Assembly (NCBI RefSeq): GCF_000621845.1
Contig: NZ_KK211355.1
Span: 271,603-335,602 of the forward strand
DNA from: Ruminococcus flavefaciens MA2007
GTDB lineage: Bacteria > Bacillota > Clostridia > Oscillospirales > Ruminococcaceae
Direction: 5' to 3'
DNA: 64,000 nucleotides
The notes under the pieces are model-generated. The model was not told where the DNA came from. It saw nothing but the letters and a program-made list of their open reading frames with translations, and made no database searches. Positions 56,881-64,000 of this stretch are shown here, one piece after another; within the stretch, counting starts at the first letter, position 1; each line of letters begins with the position of its first letter. Made by a program: the position numbers and the translations under genes.

Positions 56881-58242
56881 TCATAAGAAAATGTATTTGA
56901 GTACAAAGAGTACCGCAAGAACATACATCAAAGGTTTGATTTCCCTGCGCTTTCCGCAGATGAGATTTATCAGGACATAGGAGATAATGCCCACTGAGAT
57001 ACCCTCGGATATGCTGTAGAACATAGGCATTGCAATAATGCAGAGGTAAGCAGGGATAGCCGAGGTGTAGTTCTTTTCTTCCGTATTTATCTCGGATATG
57101 GTGCCGAACATCAGGAAGCCTACCAGTATCAGCGCAGGTGCAGTTGCAAATGCAGGTATAGAGATGAATACAGGCGCTAAAAACATTGAGAGCAGGAACA
57201 GGATACCTGTAGTCAGTGCTGTCAGACCTGTTTTTCCGCCTGCCGCGATACCTGCCGATGACTCAACGAATGTGGTGGTGGTCGATGTGCCGAGAACAGC
57301 TCCTGCTGTTGTAGCAACGGCGTCTGCCATGAGAGCAGGTCTGATAGATGGAAGCTTGCCCTCCTTGTCGATAAGTCCTGCCTTTGTGCTTACGCCTATG
57401 AGAGTGCCGAGAGTATCGAAGAGGTCAACGAAAAGGAATGCAAATACAACAACGATGAAGTTGAATACTCCCACAGCGTCAAAATCAACGTTGAAGCACT
57501 GACCGAAGGTCTCGCCCAGCTTTGAGAAGTCCGTCATGTGGAAGGACGGGATAAGGGAGAAGGCTCCTGCCTCTGCGTCGGGTACATAGATACCTGTGAC
57601 CTCGCACAGGATACCGAGTATCCATGTGCCGAATATGCCGATAAGTATAGAGCCCTTGACCTTTTTGATGTAAAGCACGGACATGATGAGCAGTCCGACA
57701 AGTGCAAGGATGGCGCATATGCCTGCGGTGTGGAAGTTTTCGCGGAAGTCCGTCAGCTTTACAAGAGTTGACGAAGAAACTGCAAGACCTGCGTTCTGGA
57801 GCCCGATGAATGCTATGAACAGACCTATTCCCACGGATATCGCCCGTTTCAGCGAAAGAGGTATAGCGTCGAATATAGCCTCCCTGACCTTGGTCAGCGA
57901 GAGTATTATGAAGATGATACCCTCGATGAATACTGCAAGGAGGGCTGCTTGCCACGGATAACCGAGGTTTCCGCAGACGGTGTATGCCATGTAGGCGTTG
58001 AGCCCCATTCCTGCCGACAGGGCAAATGGAAGATTCGCCATGAACGCCATGCAGAGCGTTCCCACGAATGAAGCGATACAGGTGGCAAGGAGAACAGCGG
58101 TGCTGTCCATGCCTGCGTCGGAGAGGATATTCGGGTTTACTGCAAGGATATAAGCCATGGTCATGAACGTGGTTATACCTGCGGCTATCTCTGTTTTGAC
58201 GGTTGTGCCGTTTTCTTTAAGCTTGAACAGCTTTTCCAGCAT
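56881..58242 (-). CDS. NCS2 family purine permease (PbuG/AzgA type)
   Basis: A 453-residue membrane protein with about 12-14 helices. It has TTFMTMAYILAVNP, the ALSAGMGLNAYMAY motif and DLFDTLGTLIGVS, matching the adenine/guanine/hypoxanthine NCS2 branch. It probably imports purine bases by proton symport. Its start at 58242 lies 10 nt after the hpt stop and follows GAGGTGAG, so the two form an uptake-and-salvage operon. Confidence 0.93.
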   Translation of the reverse strand: MLEKLFKLKENGTTVKTEIAAGITTFMTMAYILAVNPNILSDAGMDSTAVLLATCIASFVGTLCMAFMANLPFALSAGMGLNAYMAYTVCGNLGYPWQAALLAVFIEGIIFIILSLTKVREAIFDAIPLSLKRAISVGIGLFIAFIGLQNAGLAVSSSTLVKLTDFRENFHTAGICAILALVGLLIMSVLYIKKVKGSILIGIFGTWILGILCEVTGIYVPDAEAGAFSLIPSFHMTDFSKLGETFGQCFNVDFDAVGVFNFIVVVFAFLFVDLFDTLGTLIGVSTKAGLIDKEGKLPSIRPALMADAVATTAGAVLGTSTTTTFVESSAGIAAGGKTGLTALTTGILFLLSMFLAPVFISIPAFATAPALILVGFLMFGTISEINTEEKNYTSAIPAYLCIIAMPMFYSISEGISVGIISYVLINLICGKRREIKPLMYVLAVLFVLKYIFL

Positions 58243-58252
58243 AAGACTCACC

Positions 58253-58801
58253 TCACTCTGCAAATTCTGCTATGTACGGCAGATTGCGGTAGAATTCACC
58301 GTAGTCCAGTCCGTAGCCGATAACGAAGTAGTCGGGGATAGTGAACAGCGAGTAGTCCGCTTTAAGGTCTACCACACGGCGGTCAGGCTTGTCGAGGAGA
58401 GTTATGACTTTCAGCGAAAGAGGATTGCGGACGTTGAGTATCTTGATTATCTCGTTGAGAGTACGTCCCGTGTCGATGATGTCCTCGATTATGACTACGT
58501 GATACTTGCTGATATCGTGCTTCAGGTCCATAGTTATCTCAACGTGTCCCGTGGAGACCGTGCCCTCAAAGTAGCTTTTTGCCGCCATGAATGCTATCTC
58601 GCATGGAACTGTGACTGCGCGGCAGATATCAGCCATGAAAATGAACGAGCCCTTGAGTATGCTGACCAGCAGTATAGGCGAGCCGTCATAAATGGAGTCT
58701 ATCAGAGCTCCTGCTTTTTTTATTTCCTCGCGTATCTGCTCCTCGGAGATGATAACGCGCTTTATTTTGCTTTTCCAGTTTTCTGTACTGTCGAATCTCA
58801 T
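58253..58801 (-). CDS. hpt: Hypoxanthine phosphoribosyltransferase
   Basis: A 182-residue PRTase with the PRPP loop VVIIEDIIDTGRTLNEI and a hood region with LKGSFIFMADICRA. It converts hypoxanthine or guanine to IMP or GMP. AGGAGGAG precedes the ATG. It is first in the operon with the purine permease. Confidence 0.96.
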   Translation of the reverse strand: MRFDSTENWKSKIKRVIISEEQIREEIKKAGALIDSIYDGSPILLVSILKGSFIFMADICRAVTVPCEIAFMAAKSYFEGTVSTGHVEITMDLKHDISKYHVVIIEDIIDTGRTLNEIIKILNVRNPLSLKVITLLDKPDRRVVDLKADYSLFTIPDYFVIGYGLDYGEFYRNLPYIAEFAE

Positions 58802-58839
58802 AATAAACTCCTCCTGAACTGATATGATGTTACATAATA

Positions 58840-58868
58840 ATTATAACATTAATATATGAATATTTCAA
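58840..58868 (-). promoter_or_regulatory. Promoter of the hpt-permease operon
   Basis: Minus strand: TTGAAA (58868-58863), 17-bp spacer, TATAAT (58845-58840). No purine riboswitch is seen in the short leader. Confidence 0.85.
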
Positions 58869-58996
58869 TGTTTTTTCAAAAATATAAGCGGTATTGATTG
58901 GAAATTGAGAATTACTGTGTTCCCTTTGCAGACGCACCTGTAAATGAGGAAATTTTATGCGGATATGGAGTTTCGACATAATATTACTCATCTCGG

Positions 58997-59005
58997 TGGT
59001 ATAAT
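58997..59005 (+). promoter_or_regulatory. Extended -10 promoter of the spoIIA-like operon
   Basis: TGG-TATAAT (58997-59005) without a good -35. It lies 45 bp before spoIIAA. Confidence 0.55.
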
Positions 59006-59050
59006 ATTCCATAAAAAGGCTGTCAGTGGCAGTGAAAAGGAGGCAAAGCA

Positions 59051-59356
59051 ATGAAATTAGACATAAAAAACGACAACGGAGCGGCAATTGCAAGGCTCAG
59101 CGGTGAAATTGACCATCACAATGCAAAGGAGCTCCGCGCCGAGATAGACCGCTTCATAGTAACGGCTCAGCCCCGTGAGCTGGCTATAGACATGGGCGGC
59201 ATAACCTTTATGGACAGCTCTGGCATAGGTCTCATCATGGGCAGGAGCAAGCTGATGAAGGAGTGCGGCGGCAGGCTTGAGGTGCTGAACCCTCAGCCCT
59301 ATATCAGGCGCGTACTGCGGCTCGCAGGCATAGAGCGCATAGTCAAAATAAGATAA
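59051..59356 (+). CDS. spoIIAA: Anti-sigma factor antagonist SpoIIAA (STAS domain)
   Basis: A 101-residue STAS protein with the phosphorylation site FMDSSGIGLI (Ser57). In Bacillus, SpoIIAA frees sigma-F from SpoIIAB when dephosphorylated. Gene order with a kinase and sigma factor supports that role. GAGGCAAAGCA precedes the ATG. Confidence 0.92.
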   Translation: MKLDIKNDNGAAIARLSGEIDHHNAKELRAEIDRFIVTAQPRELAIDMGGITFMDSSGIGLIMGRSKLMKECGGRLEVLNPQPYIRRVLRLAGIERIVKIR

Positions 59357-59368
59357 AGGAGAAGAAAA

Positions 59369-59806
59369 ATGGAAATACTCAACGAGATAAAATTCACAAT
59401 GCCGTCCCTTTCGGTGAACGAGGGGGCGGCGAGAGCGGTGGTGTCCTCATTTCTGATTCAGGCTGACCCCACGGTGGAGGAGCTCTCCGACATACGCACT
59501 GCCGTATCCGAGGCGGTGACAAATGCGGTAGTCCACGGCTACAGGCACAAAAAGGGCAATATCGAGCTGACTGTGCGGCTTCTGCCCGACAGAGTCATAT
59601 ACATACGCGTCAAGGACAAGGGCTGCGGCATAGAAAACGTGGAGCAGGCTATGGAGCCCCTGTTCACCACAGCTCCCGAGGAGGAGCGCTCGGGACTGGG
59701 CTTTTCCGTCATGCAGTCCTTTATGGACAAGCTGAAAGTGAAAAGCGCTCCTGACAAGGGTACTACCGTTACCATGAGAAAGAGGCTCTCTGCTCATGGG
59801 GACTGA
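59369..59806 (+). CDS. spoIIAB: Anti-sigma factor SpoIIAB (serine kinase)
   Basis: A 145-residue GHKL ATPase with SEAVTNAVVHGY (N box), DKGCGIENVEQAMEPLF (G1) and SGLGFSVM (G2). It should bind sigma-F and phosphorylate SpoIIAA. It starts 12 nt after spoIIAA and overlaps sigF by 11 nt. Confidence 0.93.
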   Translation: MEILNEIKFTMPSLSVNEGAARAVVSSFLIQADPTVEELSDIRTAVSEAVTNAVVHGYRHKKGNIELTVRLLPDRVIYIRVKDKGCGIENVEQAMEPLFTTAPEEERSGLGFSVMQSFMDKLKVKSAPDKGTTVTMRKRLSAHGD

Positions 59807-60455
59807 GGTAAAGCAGCCTGTCGCCGAGGAGAATCTGGGGCTTGTCCACCTCTGCGCAAACCGTTTCCGAGGGCGCGGCATAGAGTACGACGACCTGTAC
59901 TCCGCAGGCTGTATCGGGCTTCTCAAAGCCGTGAAAGCCTTTGACTGCGGCAGGGGAGTGAAGTTCTCCACCTATGCCGTACCTGTCATACTGGGCGAGA
60001 TAAAGCGGCTTTTCCGCGATGGGGGAGCTATCCGCGTCAGCAGGAGCTTGAAGGAGCTTTCCATGCAGCTCCAAAGGCTCTGCGAGGACTTCCGTCAGCG
60101 CGAGATGAGAGAGCCGACCATAGCGGAGCTGTCAAAGCTTTCGGGAGAGAGCGAAGCTGACGTATCCGAGGCGCTTTGCGTTAGTCAGCCCCTGCTTTCA
60201 CTTACATCGGGAGACGACGACGAGGGACAGACCGACATACCTACGGAGTCTCCCGACGAGAGCATAACCGACCTGCTGGCTCTGCGGCAGATAATGGCTC
60301 AGCTTGAAGCCAATGACCGCGCATTGCTGGAACTCCGCTATTTCAAGGGGCTCACCCAGTCAAATACCGCAAAGGCTCTGGGTATGACGCAGGTGCAGGT
60401 GTCGCGCCGCGAAAAGAAGCTCCTGAACTATATGCGTGAGGAGCTGCTGAAATAG
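59796..60455 (+). CDS. sigF: RNA polymerase sigma-F factor (SpoIIAC)
   Basis: A 219-residue sigma-70 family factor with region 2 (YDDLYSAGCIGLLKAVKAFD...FSTYAVPVILGEIKR), region 3 and region 4 (LGMTQVQVSRREKK). Its place after spoIIAA-spoIIAB makes sigma-F the best call; sigma-B-like factors use the same partners. In Bacillus it runs forespore gene expression. Rumen Ruminococcus are usually described as non-sporulating, so the role here is uncertain. Confidence 0.92.
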   Translation: MGTEVKQPVAEENLGLVHLCANRFRGRGIEYDDLYSAGCIGLLKAVKAFDCGRGVKFSTYAVPVILGEIKRLFRDGGAIRVSRSLKELSMQLQRLCEDFRQREMREPTIAELSKLSGESEADVSEALCVSQPLLSLTSGDDDEGQTDIPTESPDESITDLLALRQIMAQLEANDRALLELRYFKGLTQSNTAKALGMTQVQVSRREKKLLNYMREELLK

Positions 60456-60460
60456 GGCGA

Positions 60461-60489
60461 TTGACTTTGGCGCTGTGTGCTGATATAAT
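60461..60489 (+). promoter_or_regulatory. Promoter of the Syd/SUKH-like gene
   Basis: TTGACT (60461-60466), 17-bp spacer, TATAAT (60484-60489). Confidence 0.9.
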
Positions 60490-60519
60490 AATAAAAAATC
60501 AGTAAACGGAGGAAACGCC

Positions 60520-61071
60520 ATGTCAATGAAAGAAGCATTCGATACCTATTTTGAAAAAGCCGCAAACGCTGCCATTTTTCTCAGAAAAAAGCCGTATATT
60601 GAAAAACTAAGCCATACGGGACTGTATCTGAACGGTACTCTTGATAATGAGGGCTATGCAGAATGGACACCCGTTTTGCAGGATAAGCCTGTGGACTTTG
60701 CCAAAGCCGAAAGCATACTGGGATTCCGTGTATCCGAACAGATAAGGGAATATTTGTCGGTATACTGGTTCCTGCCCCTTGACGGGCATTTTGACAGCGA
60801 ACTCGGCACTATAGGGGTGACTCTTGATATGCTTGTTCCCGAGACCGATATATCGGAGCTGCTTGCGGTAAACTTCAATTTCGAGGACACGAATTACCTT
60901 AATGAGCACAATTGGCTGAAAATAGGAGGCTGCTCCATAGACGGCGACGACGGATGGCTGGTAATGGCAGTTAACGAGACCGACGAGGTACTGGCAGTTC
61001 AGTCCGTTGACAGAAAGTCGGTGCACCTTGCAGATTCCATAGAAGAGCTGTTGATAGAAATGGAGCTGTGA
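60520..61071 (+). CDS. Syd/SUKH superfamily-like protein
   Basis: A 183-residue soluble acidic protein. The block ILGFRVSEQIREYLSVYWFLPLDGHFD and the C-terminal WLKIGGCSIDGDDGWLVMAVNETDEVLAVQ...LADSIEELL resemble the Syd family of the SUKH superfamily. Syd checks SecY; other SUKH proteins are immunity proteins against polymorphic toxins. No toxin gene is adjacent, so its role is open. It has its own consensus promoter and GGAGG ribosome site. Confidence 0.7.
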   Translation: MSMKEAFDTYFEKAANAAIFLRKKPYIEKLSHTGLYLNGTLDNEGYAEWTPVLQDKPVDFAKAESILGFRVSEQIREYLSVYWFLPLDGHFDSELGTIGVTLDMLVPETDISELLAVNFNFEDTNYLNEHNWLKIGGCSIDGDDGWLVMAVNETDEVLAVQSVDRKSVHLADSIEELLIEMEL

Positions 61072-61155
61072 TACTCTCTTTTGATTCAAACTTTTTCATT
61101 GCATCGTGAAAATATGATAAAATGCTGCAATTATTGCGGAAACACGCAAATATCG

Positions 61156-61184
61156 TTGACATTTCATGTGAAAAGGTTTATAAT
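61156..61184 (+). promoter_or_regulatory. Promoter of the GH5 gene
   Basis: TTGACA (61156-61161), 17-bp spacer, TATAAT (61179-61184): full consensus. Confidence 0.93.
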
Positions 61185-61226
61185 GGACTTACCAATATTT
61201 TTGCAGAAAAGAGAGGGAAAAACACT

Positions 61227-63431
61227 ATGGCAACTTCATTTTTCAAAAAGCTGCTTGCTGCTGTTTCTGCGGCGGCAGTAGTGCTCGTGCCTGCTTCGCA
61301 GTCGCTGCCCGAAAAGAACAGCAACACAGCGCTGGCTGCTGATACAAGCGGCGATGACTGGCTCCATGTAAACGATAAAGCACAGATCGTTGACAAGGAC
61401 GGCAATGAGGTATGGCTCACAGGCGTAAACTGGTTCGGCTACAATGCAGGACGTCAGGTATTTGACGGCGTATGGTCGAAGAATATGCACAGTATGCTCA
61501 ACCAGATCGCAGACCACGGCTTCAATCTTCTCCGTGTGCCTATGTCCACACAGATAATCCTTCAGTGGAAGAACAAGGGCTCCGATAAGGGCAGCGGCGT
61601 CGGCGAAGTCAACATGATGGTCAATCCTTACGAGAACCCCGAACTCACCGTAGAGGGCGGAGTTGACGGCGAAGGTCAGTACACACTTATGTACAGCTTC
61701 GACATCTGGAACAAGGCTGTTGAGTGGTGCAGGGAAAACGGTATGAAGATCATGATCGACATACACAGCGCTACTTCAGCTTCAATGGGACATCAGAAGC
61801 CGCTTTGGTACGACGACAACTTCTCAGAGGACGACTGGCTGGAAGCTCTCGAGTGGTTCACAGAGTACTACAAGGACGATGATACTATCATCGCTATCGA
61901 CCTCAAGAACGAGCCTCACGGCAAGCCTGAGGAGGGTTCATTTGCCAAGTGGGACGACTCAAAGGACGCTAACAACTGGAAATATGCCGCAGAAAAGGGC
62001 GCTAAGGCTTGTCTCAAGCACAACCCCAATCTGCTCATTATGATAGAGGGTATCGAGTGCTACCCTGACTTTGCAAAGGGCGCAGACTGGACAACCCCTG
62101 CCGTTGACTATGCTCACTATGACGAGCCTTCAAAGATATTCGGCGCATGGTGGGGCGGAAACCTCCGCGGTGTAAAGGATCACCCCGTTGATATCGGCGA
62201 GTTCAACAAGCAGATAGTTTACTCACCTCACGATTACGGTCCACTGGTATGGTCACAGAAGTGGTTCTACATGGACGACGCTTCCAAGACCTTTGACCGT
62301 CAGTCGCTTCTTGACGACTACTGGTACGATACATGGGCTTACCTCGTCGAGGAGCAGAAGTATCCTCTCCTCATAGGTGAGTGGGGCGGCTTTATCGACA
62401 AGGAGCACGATCCTACAGGCGAGAACAAGCACTGGATGCAGGAGCTCCGCGACTACATGATAGACAAGCACATCAACCACACATTCTGGTGCTTCAATGA
62501 GAACTCAGGTGATACAGGCGGACTTGTATACGATGACTTCGGCAAGTGGGACGAGGAAAAGTACGAATTCGTAAAGCCTTCACTCTGGCAGACAGACGGC
62601 GGCAAGTTCATCGGTCTTGACCACTCTATCCCACTGGGACAGGGCGGCAACGGTATCTCACTCAGCGATTACTATTCGGGTAATACCAATCCAACACCAA
62701 GAACTACAACAGCTACAACTACAAAGGTAACAACAACTACTACAGCTCCAAAGGAGAATACGACAACAACTACAACTGCTACTGCAACATCGTCGGATAC
62801 AACGATGACCACAACATCGACTACTACAACTACTACTCAAACACATCCTCATTATAATTTTGAAAGTGTGATATCTTATCCGACAAAAACGGTATATACC
62901 GAAGGCGAAAAGCTTGATTTAGACGGATTTGTATTTGCGGTAACTTCTTCCTCCGGTAAAGCAACCACTTATGATTATAAAACGGCAAAAGGAGAAGTTG
63001 GATGCAAAGTTACTGACAAGGACGGAAATGAAAAGTACAGCAGTAAGTTCGATACGCTTCCGGAAGGCGAATATACCGTAAAGATAACTTCTGCCGGATT
63101 GCATACGCAGAATAATGTTTGCTATGGAATAGATTGTTCTTATAAGGTAACTATCACAAAGTCTGTTCCGGGTACTAAGGACAACACAGTATGGGGCGAC
63201 GCTAACGACGACGGCAGCGTTGATATGTCAGACGTTGTTCTTATCATGCAGAGCCTTGCAAACCCGAATAAGTACGGTCTCAACGGTTCTGACAAGAATC
63301 ATATAACGTCTAACGGACTCTACAGTGGTTCTGTTGTCAAGAGAAACGGCAGCGTTACTACAGAGGACGCTCTTGAGATACAGCTCTTCCTCCTCGGAAA
63401 GCGCACAAGTCTCGGTCCTGCTAAGGCATAA
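61227..63431 (+). CDS. Secreted GH5 endoglucanase with dockerin
   Basis: A 734-residue cellulosomal endoglucanase. Signal peptide (about 1-37), GH5 domain (about 45-485) with the acid/base E229 in LKNEPHG and the nucleophile E385 in LLIGEWGG, a Thr-rich linker (about 487-538), an unassigned Ig-like module (about 540-645) and a dockerin (about 655-727). The GH5 domain resembles subfamily 1 (GVNWFGYN). The dockerin's first loop, DANDDGSVDMSD, is intact, but the second (SGSVVKRNGSVTTED) lacks the usual Asp ligands. The start at 61227 lies downstream of the promoter; the longer frame would begin inside it. Confidence 0.94.
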   Translation: MATSFFKKLLAAVSAAAVVLVPASQSLPEKNSNTALAADTSGDDWLHVNDKAQIVDKDGNEVWLTGVNWFGYNAGRQVFDGVWSKNMHSMLNQIADHGFNLLRVPMSTQIILQWKNKGSDKGSGVGEVNMMVNPYENPELTVEGGVDGEGQYTLMYSFDIWNKAVEWCRENGMKIMIDIHSATSASMGHQKPLWYDDNFSEDDWLEALEWFTEYYKDDDTIIAIDLKNEPHGKPEEGSFAKWDDSKDANNWKYAAEKGAKACLKHNPNLLIMIEGIECYPDFAKGADWTTPAVDYAHYDEPSKIFGAWWGGNLRGVKDHPVDIGEFNKQIVYSPHDYGPLVWSQKWFYMDDASKTFDRQSLLDDYWYDTWAYLVEEQKYPLLIGEWGGFIDKEHDPTGENKHWMQELRDYMIDKHINHTFWCFNENSGDTGGLVYDDFGKWDEEKYEFVKPSLWQTDGGKFIGLDHSIPLGQGGNGISLSDYYSGNTNPTPRTTTATTTKVTTTTTAPKENTTTTTTATATSSDTTMTTTSTTTTTTQTHPHYNFESVISYPTKTVYTEGEKLDLDGFVFAVTSSSGKATTYDYKTAKGEVGCKVTDKDGNEKYSSKFDTLPEGEYTVKITSAGLHTQNNVCYGIDCSYKVTITKSVPGTKDNTVWGDANDDGSVDMSDVVLIMQSLANPNKYGLNGSDKNHITSNGLYSGSVVKRNGSVTTEDALEIQLFLLGKRTSLGPAKA

Positions 63432-63444
63432 TCAAAGGATATTT

Positions 63445-63475
63445 CGGCACGGTTTTTACCGTGCCGATTTTTTAT
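63445..63475 (+). terminator. Terminator after the GH5 gene
   Basis: CGGCACGGT pairs with ACCGTGCCG, followed by ATTTTTTAT. Confidence 0.93.
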
Positions 63476-63522
63476 GACACATTGCTGTTCATAATTATTT
63501 TTTATGTGTTTTTAAAAAATAC

Positions 63523-63551
63523 TTGACAAACAGCAGTGCATATGTTATAAT
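63523..63551 (+). promoter_or_regulatory. Promoter of the partial last gene
   Basis: TTGACA (63523-63528), 17-bp spacer, TATAAT (63546-63551). Confidence 0.93.
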
Positions 63552-63619
63552 TACAATGTAATTTGGTGCACTAATTTTACTACAAAACATACTAATTTTT
63601 TAAAAGAAGGGTTTTACTA

Positions 63620-64000
63620 ATGAATATTATTAAAAAAGCATTTGTCGTTGCATCAGCAGCAGTAATGTGCGCAATTCCACTCGCACCATCAGTAGCAGAT
63701 AACACTACATTCTTCAGCAGCAATTCTATCACAGCTGACGCTGCAGACTACACAACTAATTACAAGCAGTTTCCAACAGCTACAAGAGCAAATGGATACT
63801 ATGAGTCATGGGTTTCTTACCGCGAGGTAAAGTGGATTCAGGCTGCCATTAATAATATTAAGGCAAAATATGGCGTTAATACAATTAATTATTTAGACGT
63901 TGATGGCTATTATGGTCAAAATACAACATATGCAGTAACTATGATTCAGCGCGGTAATTTCTATAAAAACGGAAAAAGAATATATGGTCCGATAGCTGCT
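63620..64000 (+). CDS. Secreted protein with peptidoglycan-binding-like domain (partial)
   Basis: The first 127 residues of a secreted protein; the frame is open to the window end. A signal peptide (about 1-27, MNIIKKAFVVASAAVMCAIPLAP) is followed by a Ser/Thr/Asp-rich stretch. A PG_binding_1-like repeat (about 75-112) then has VKWIQAAINNI, LDVDGYYGQNTTYAVTMIQ. Such repeats often accompany wall hydrolases or lipase-like domains. Its codon use is more AT-rich than the neighbouring GH5 gene. AAGAAGGG precedes the ATG. Confidence 0.8.
   Translation, partial: MNIIKKAFVVASAAVMCAIPLAPSVADNTTFFSSNSITADAADYTTNYKQFPTATRANGYYESWVSYREVKWIQAAINNIKAKYGVNTINYLDVDGYYGQNTTYAVTMIQRGNFYKNGKRIYGPIAA

Noticed and set aside
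58802..58862. Purine riboswitch before hpt
   Set aside because: The leader from the mapped promoter is only about 35 nt, too short for the aptamer.
61122..61226. Longer N-terminus for the GH5 protein
   Set aside because: It covers the consensus promoter at 61156-61184. The ATG at 61227 has a ribosome site and begins a signal peptide.
1..64000. tRNA or rRNA genes
   Set aside because: No cloverleaf with a GGTTCGAATCC-type arm and no rRNA core sequence was seen in the gaps. The only rRNA-like sequence is the L1-stalk mimicry in the rplK and rplA leaders.

Overview
The window comes from an anaerobic, fibre-degrading Ruminococcus of the Oscillospiraceae, most like R. flavefaciens or a close cellulosome-forming relative. 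The evidence is three secreted cellulases (two GH9, one GH5) that end in Thr-rich linkers and dockerins of the WGDAN..VDMSDVVLIMQ..NPNKYG type. There are also an N-terminal dockerin on a Cthe_2159-like beta-helix protein, a second kind of dockerin on an SGNH hydrolase, and a GH130 mannoside phosphorylase. Low-GC promoters of the TTGACA-17-TATAAT type and strong AGGAGG ribosome binding sites fit a Clostridia genome. No rRNA, tRNA, CRISPR array, prophage or transposase was seen. Species assignment is inference.

Layout. 1-6.2 kb: two dockerin-bearing GH9 enzymes, the second behind a structured 5' leader. 6.3-9.8 kb: Mbeg1-like hydrolase and mutS2. 10-14 kb (minus): CDF transporter, TerY-C-like zinc protein and a binding-protein/GGDEF-like/AraC regulator. 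14-16.7 kb: an unassigned promoter-to-terminator RNA gene and an ABC-F ATPase. 16.7-20.2 kb: dockerin-SGNH protein, the SCIFF ranthipeptide precursor with its radical SAM maturase, and an AraC regulator. 20.2-24.2 kb: VanY-like protein, solute-binding lipoprotein and GT2. 24.4-26.8 kb: rpmG-secE-nusG-rplK-rplA with two L1-stalk-like mRNA sites. 27-30.3 kb (minus): greA-lysS and two small membrane proteins. 30.5-36.3 kb (minus): ftsE-ftsX, an EnvC-like M23 protein, ctpA and a CdaR-type regulator. 36.5-39.8 kb (minus): argS, a DUF1934 gene and a strongly divergent Ddl-like ATP-grasp gene. 40-46.2 kb: unknown membrane protein, GH130, galK, cca, pflA. 46.4-50 kb: asnB and the dockerin beta-helix protein behind a tandem-box promoter. 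50.3-58.8 kb (minus apart from one gene): comFC, THUMP methyltransferase, PBP1A, BofC-like protein, flavin reductase, EFR1 ferredoxin, NCS2 permease and hpt. 59-60.5 kb: spoIIAA-spoIIAB-sigF. 60.5-64 kb: a Syd/SUKH-like protein, the GH5 cellulase and the start of a secreted peptidoglycan-binding protein that runs off the window.

How it works together. Cellulases and accessory dockerin proteins feed oligosaccharides to cytoplasmic phosphorolysis and sugar kinases (GH130, GalK). A second theme is the envelope and division: FtsEX with an M23 activator and CtpA, PBP1A, the VanY-like protein and the Ddl-like protein. Several conserved active-site residues are missing from the VanY-like and Ddl-like proteins.

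The intergenic DNA is rich in repeats: a composite hairpin element (four copies), degenerate heptanucleotide arrays (five sites), and short GTAGGGGC/GCCCCTAC palindromes. The most interesting leads are the kissing-loop leader at 2949-3041, the orphan RNA at 14308-14485, the divergent Ddl, the altered VanY, the SCIFF cassette with its attenuator, the TTTAAG-N5-TTTAAG promoter, and the heptad arrays. I did not see an obvious new multi-gene defence or biosynthetic system.
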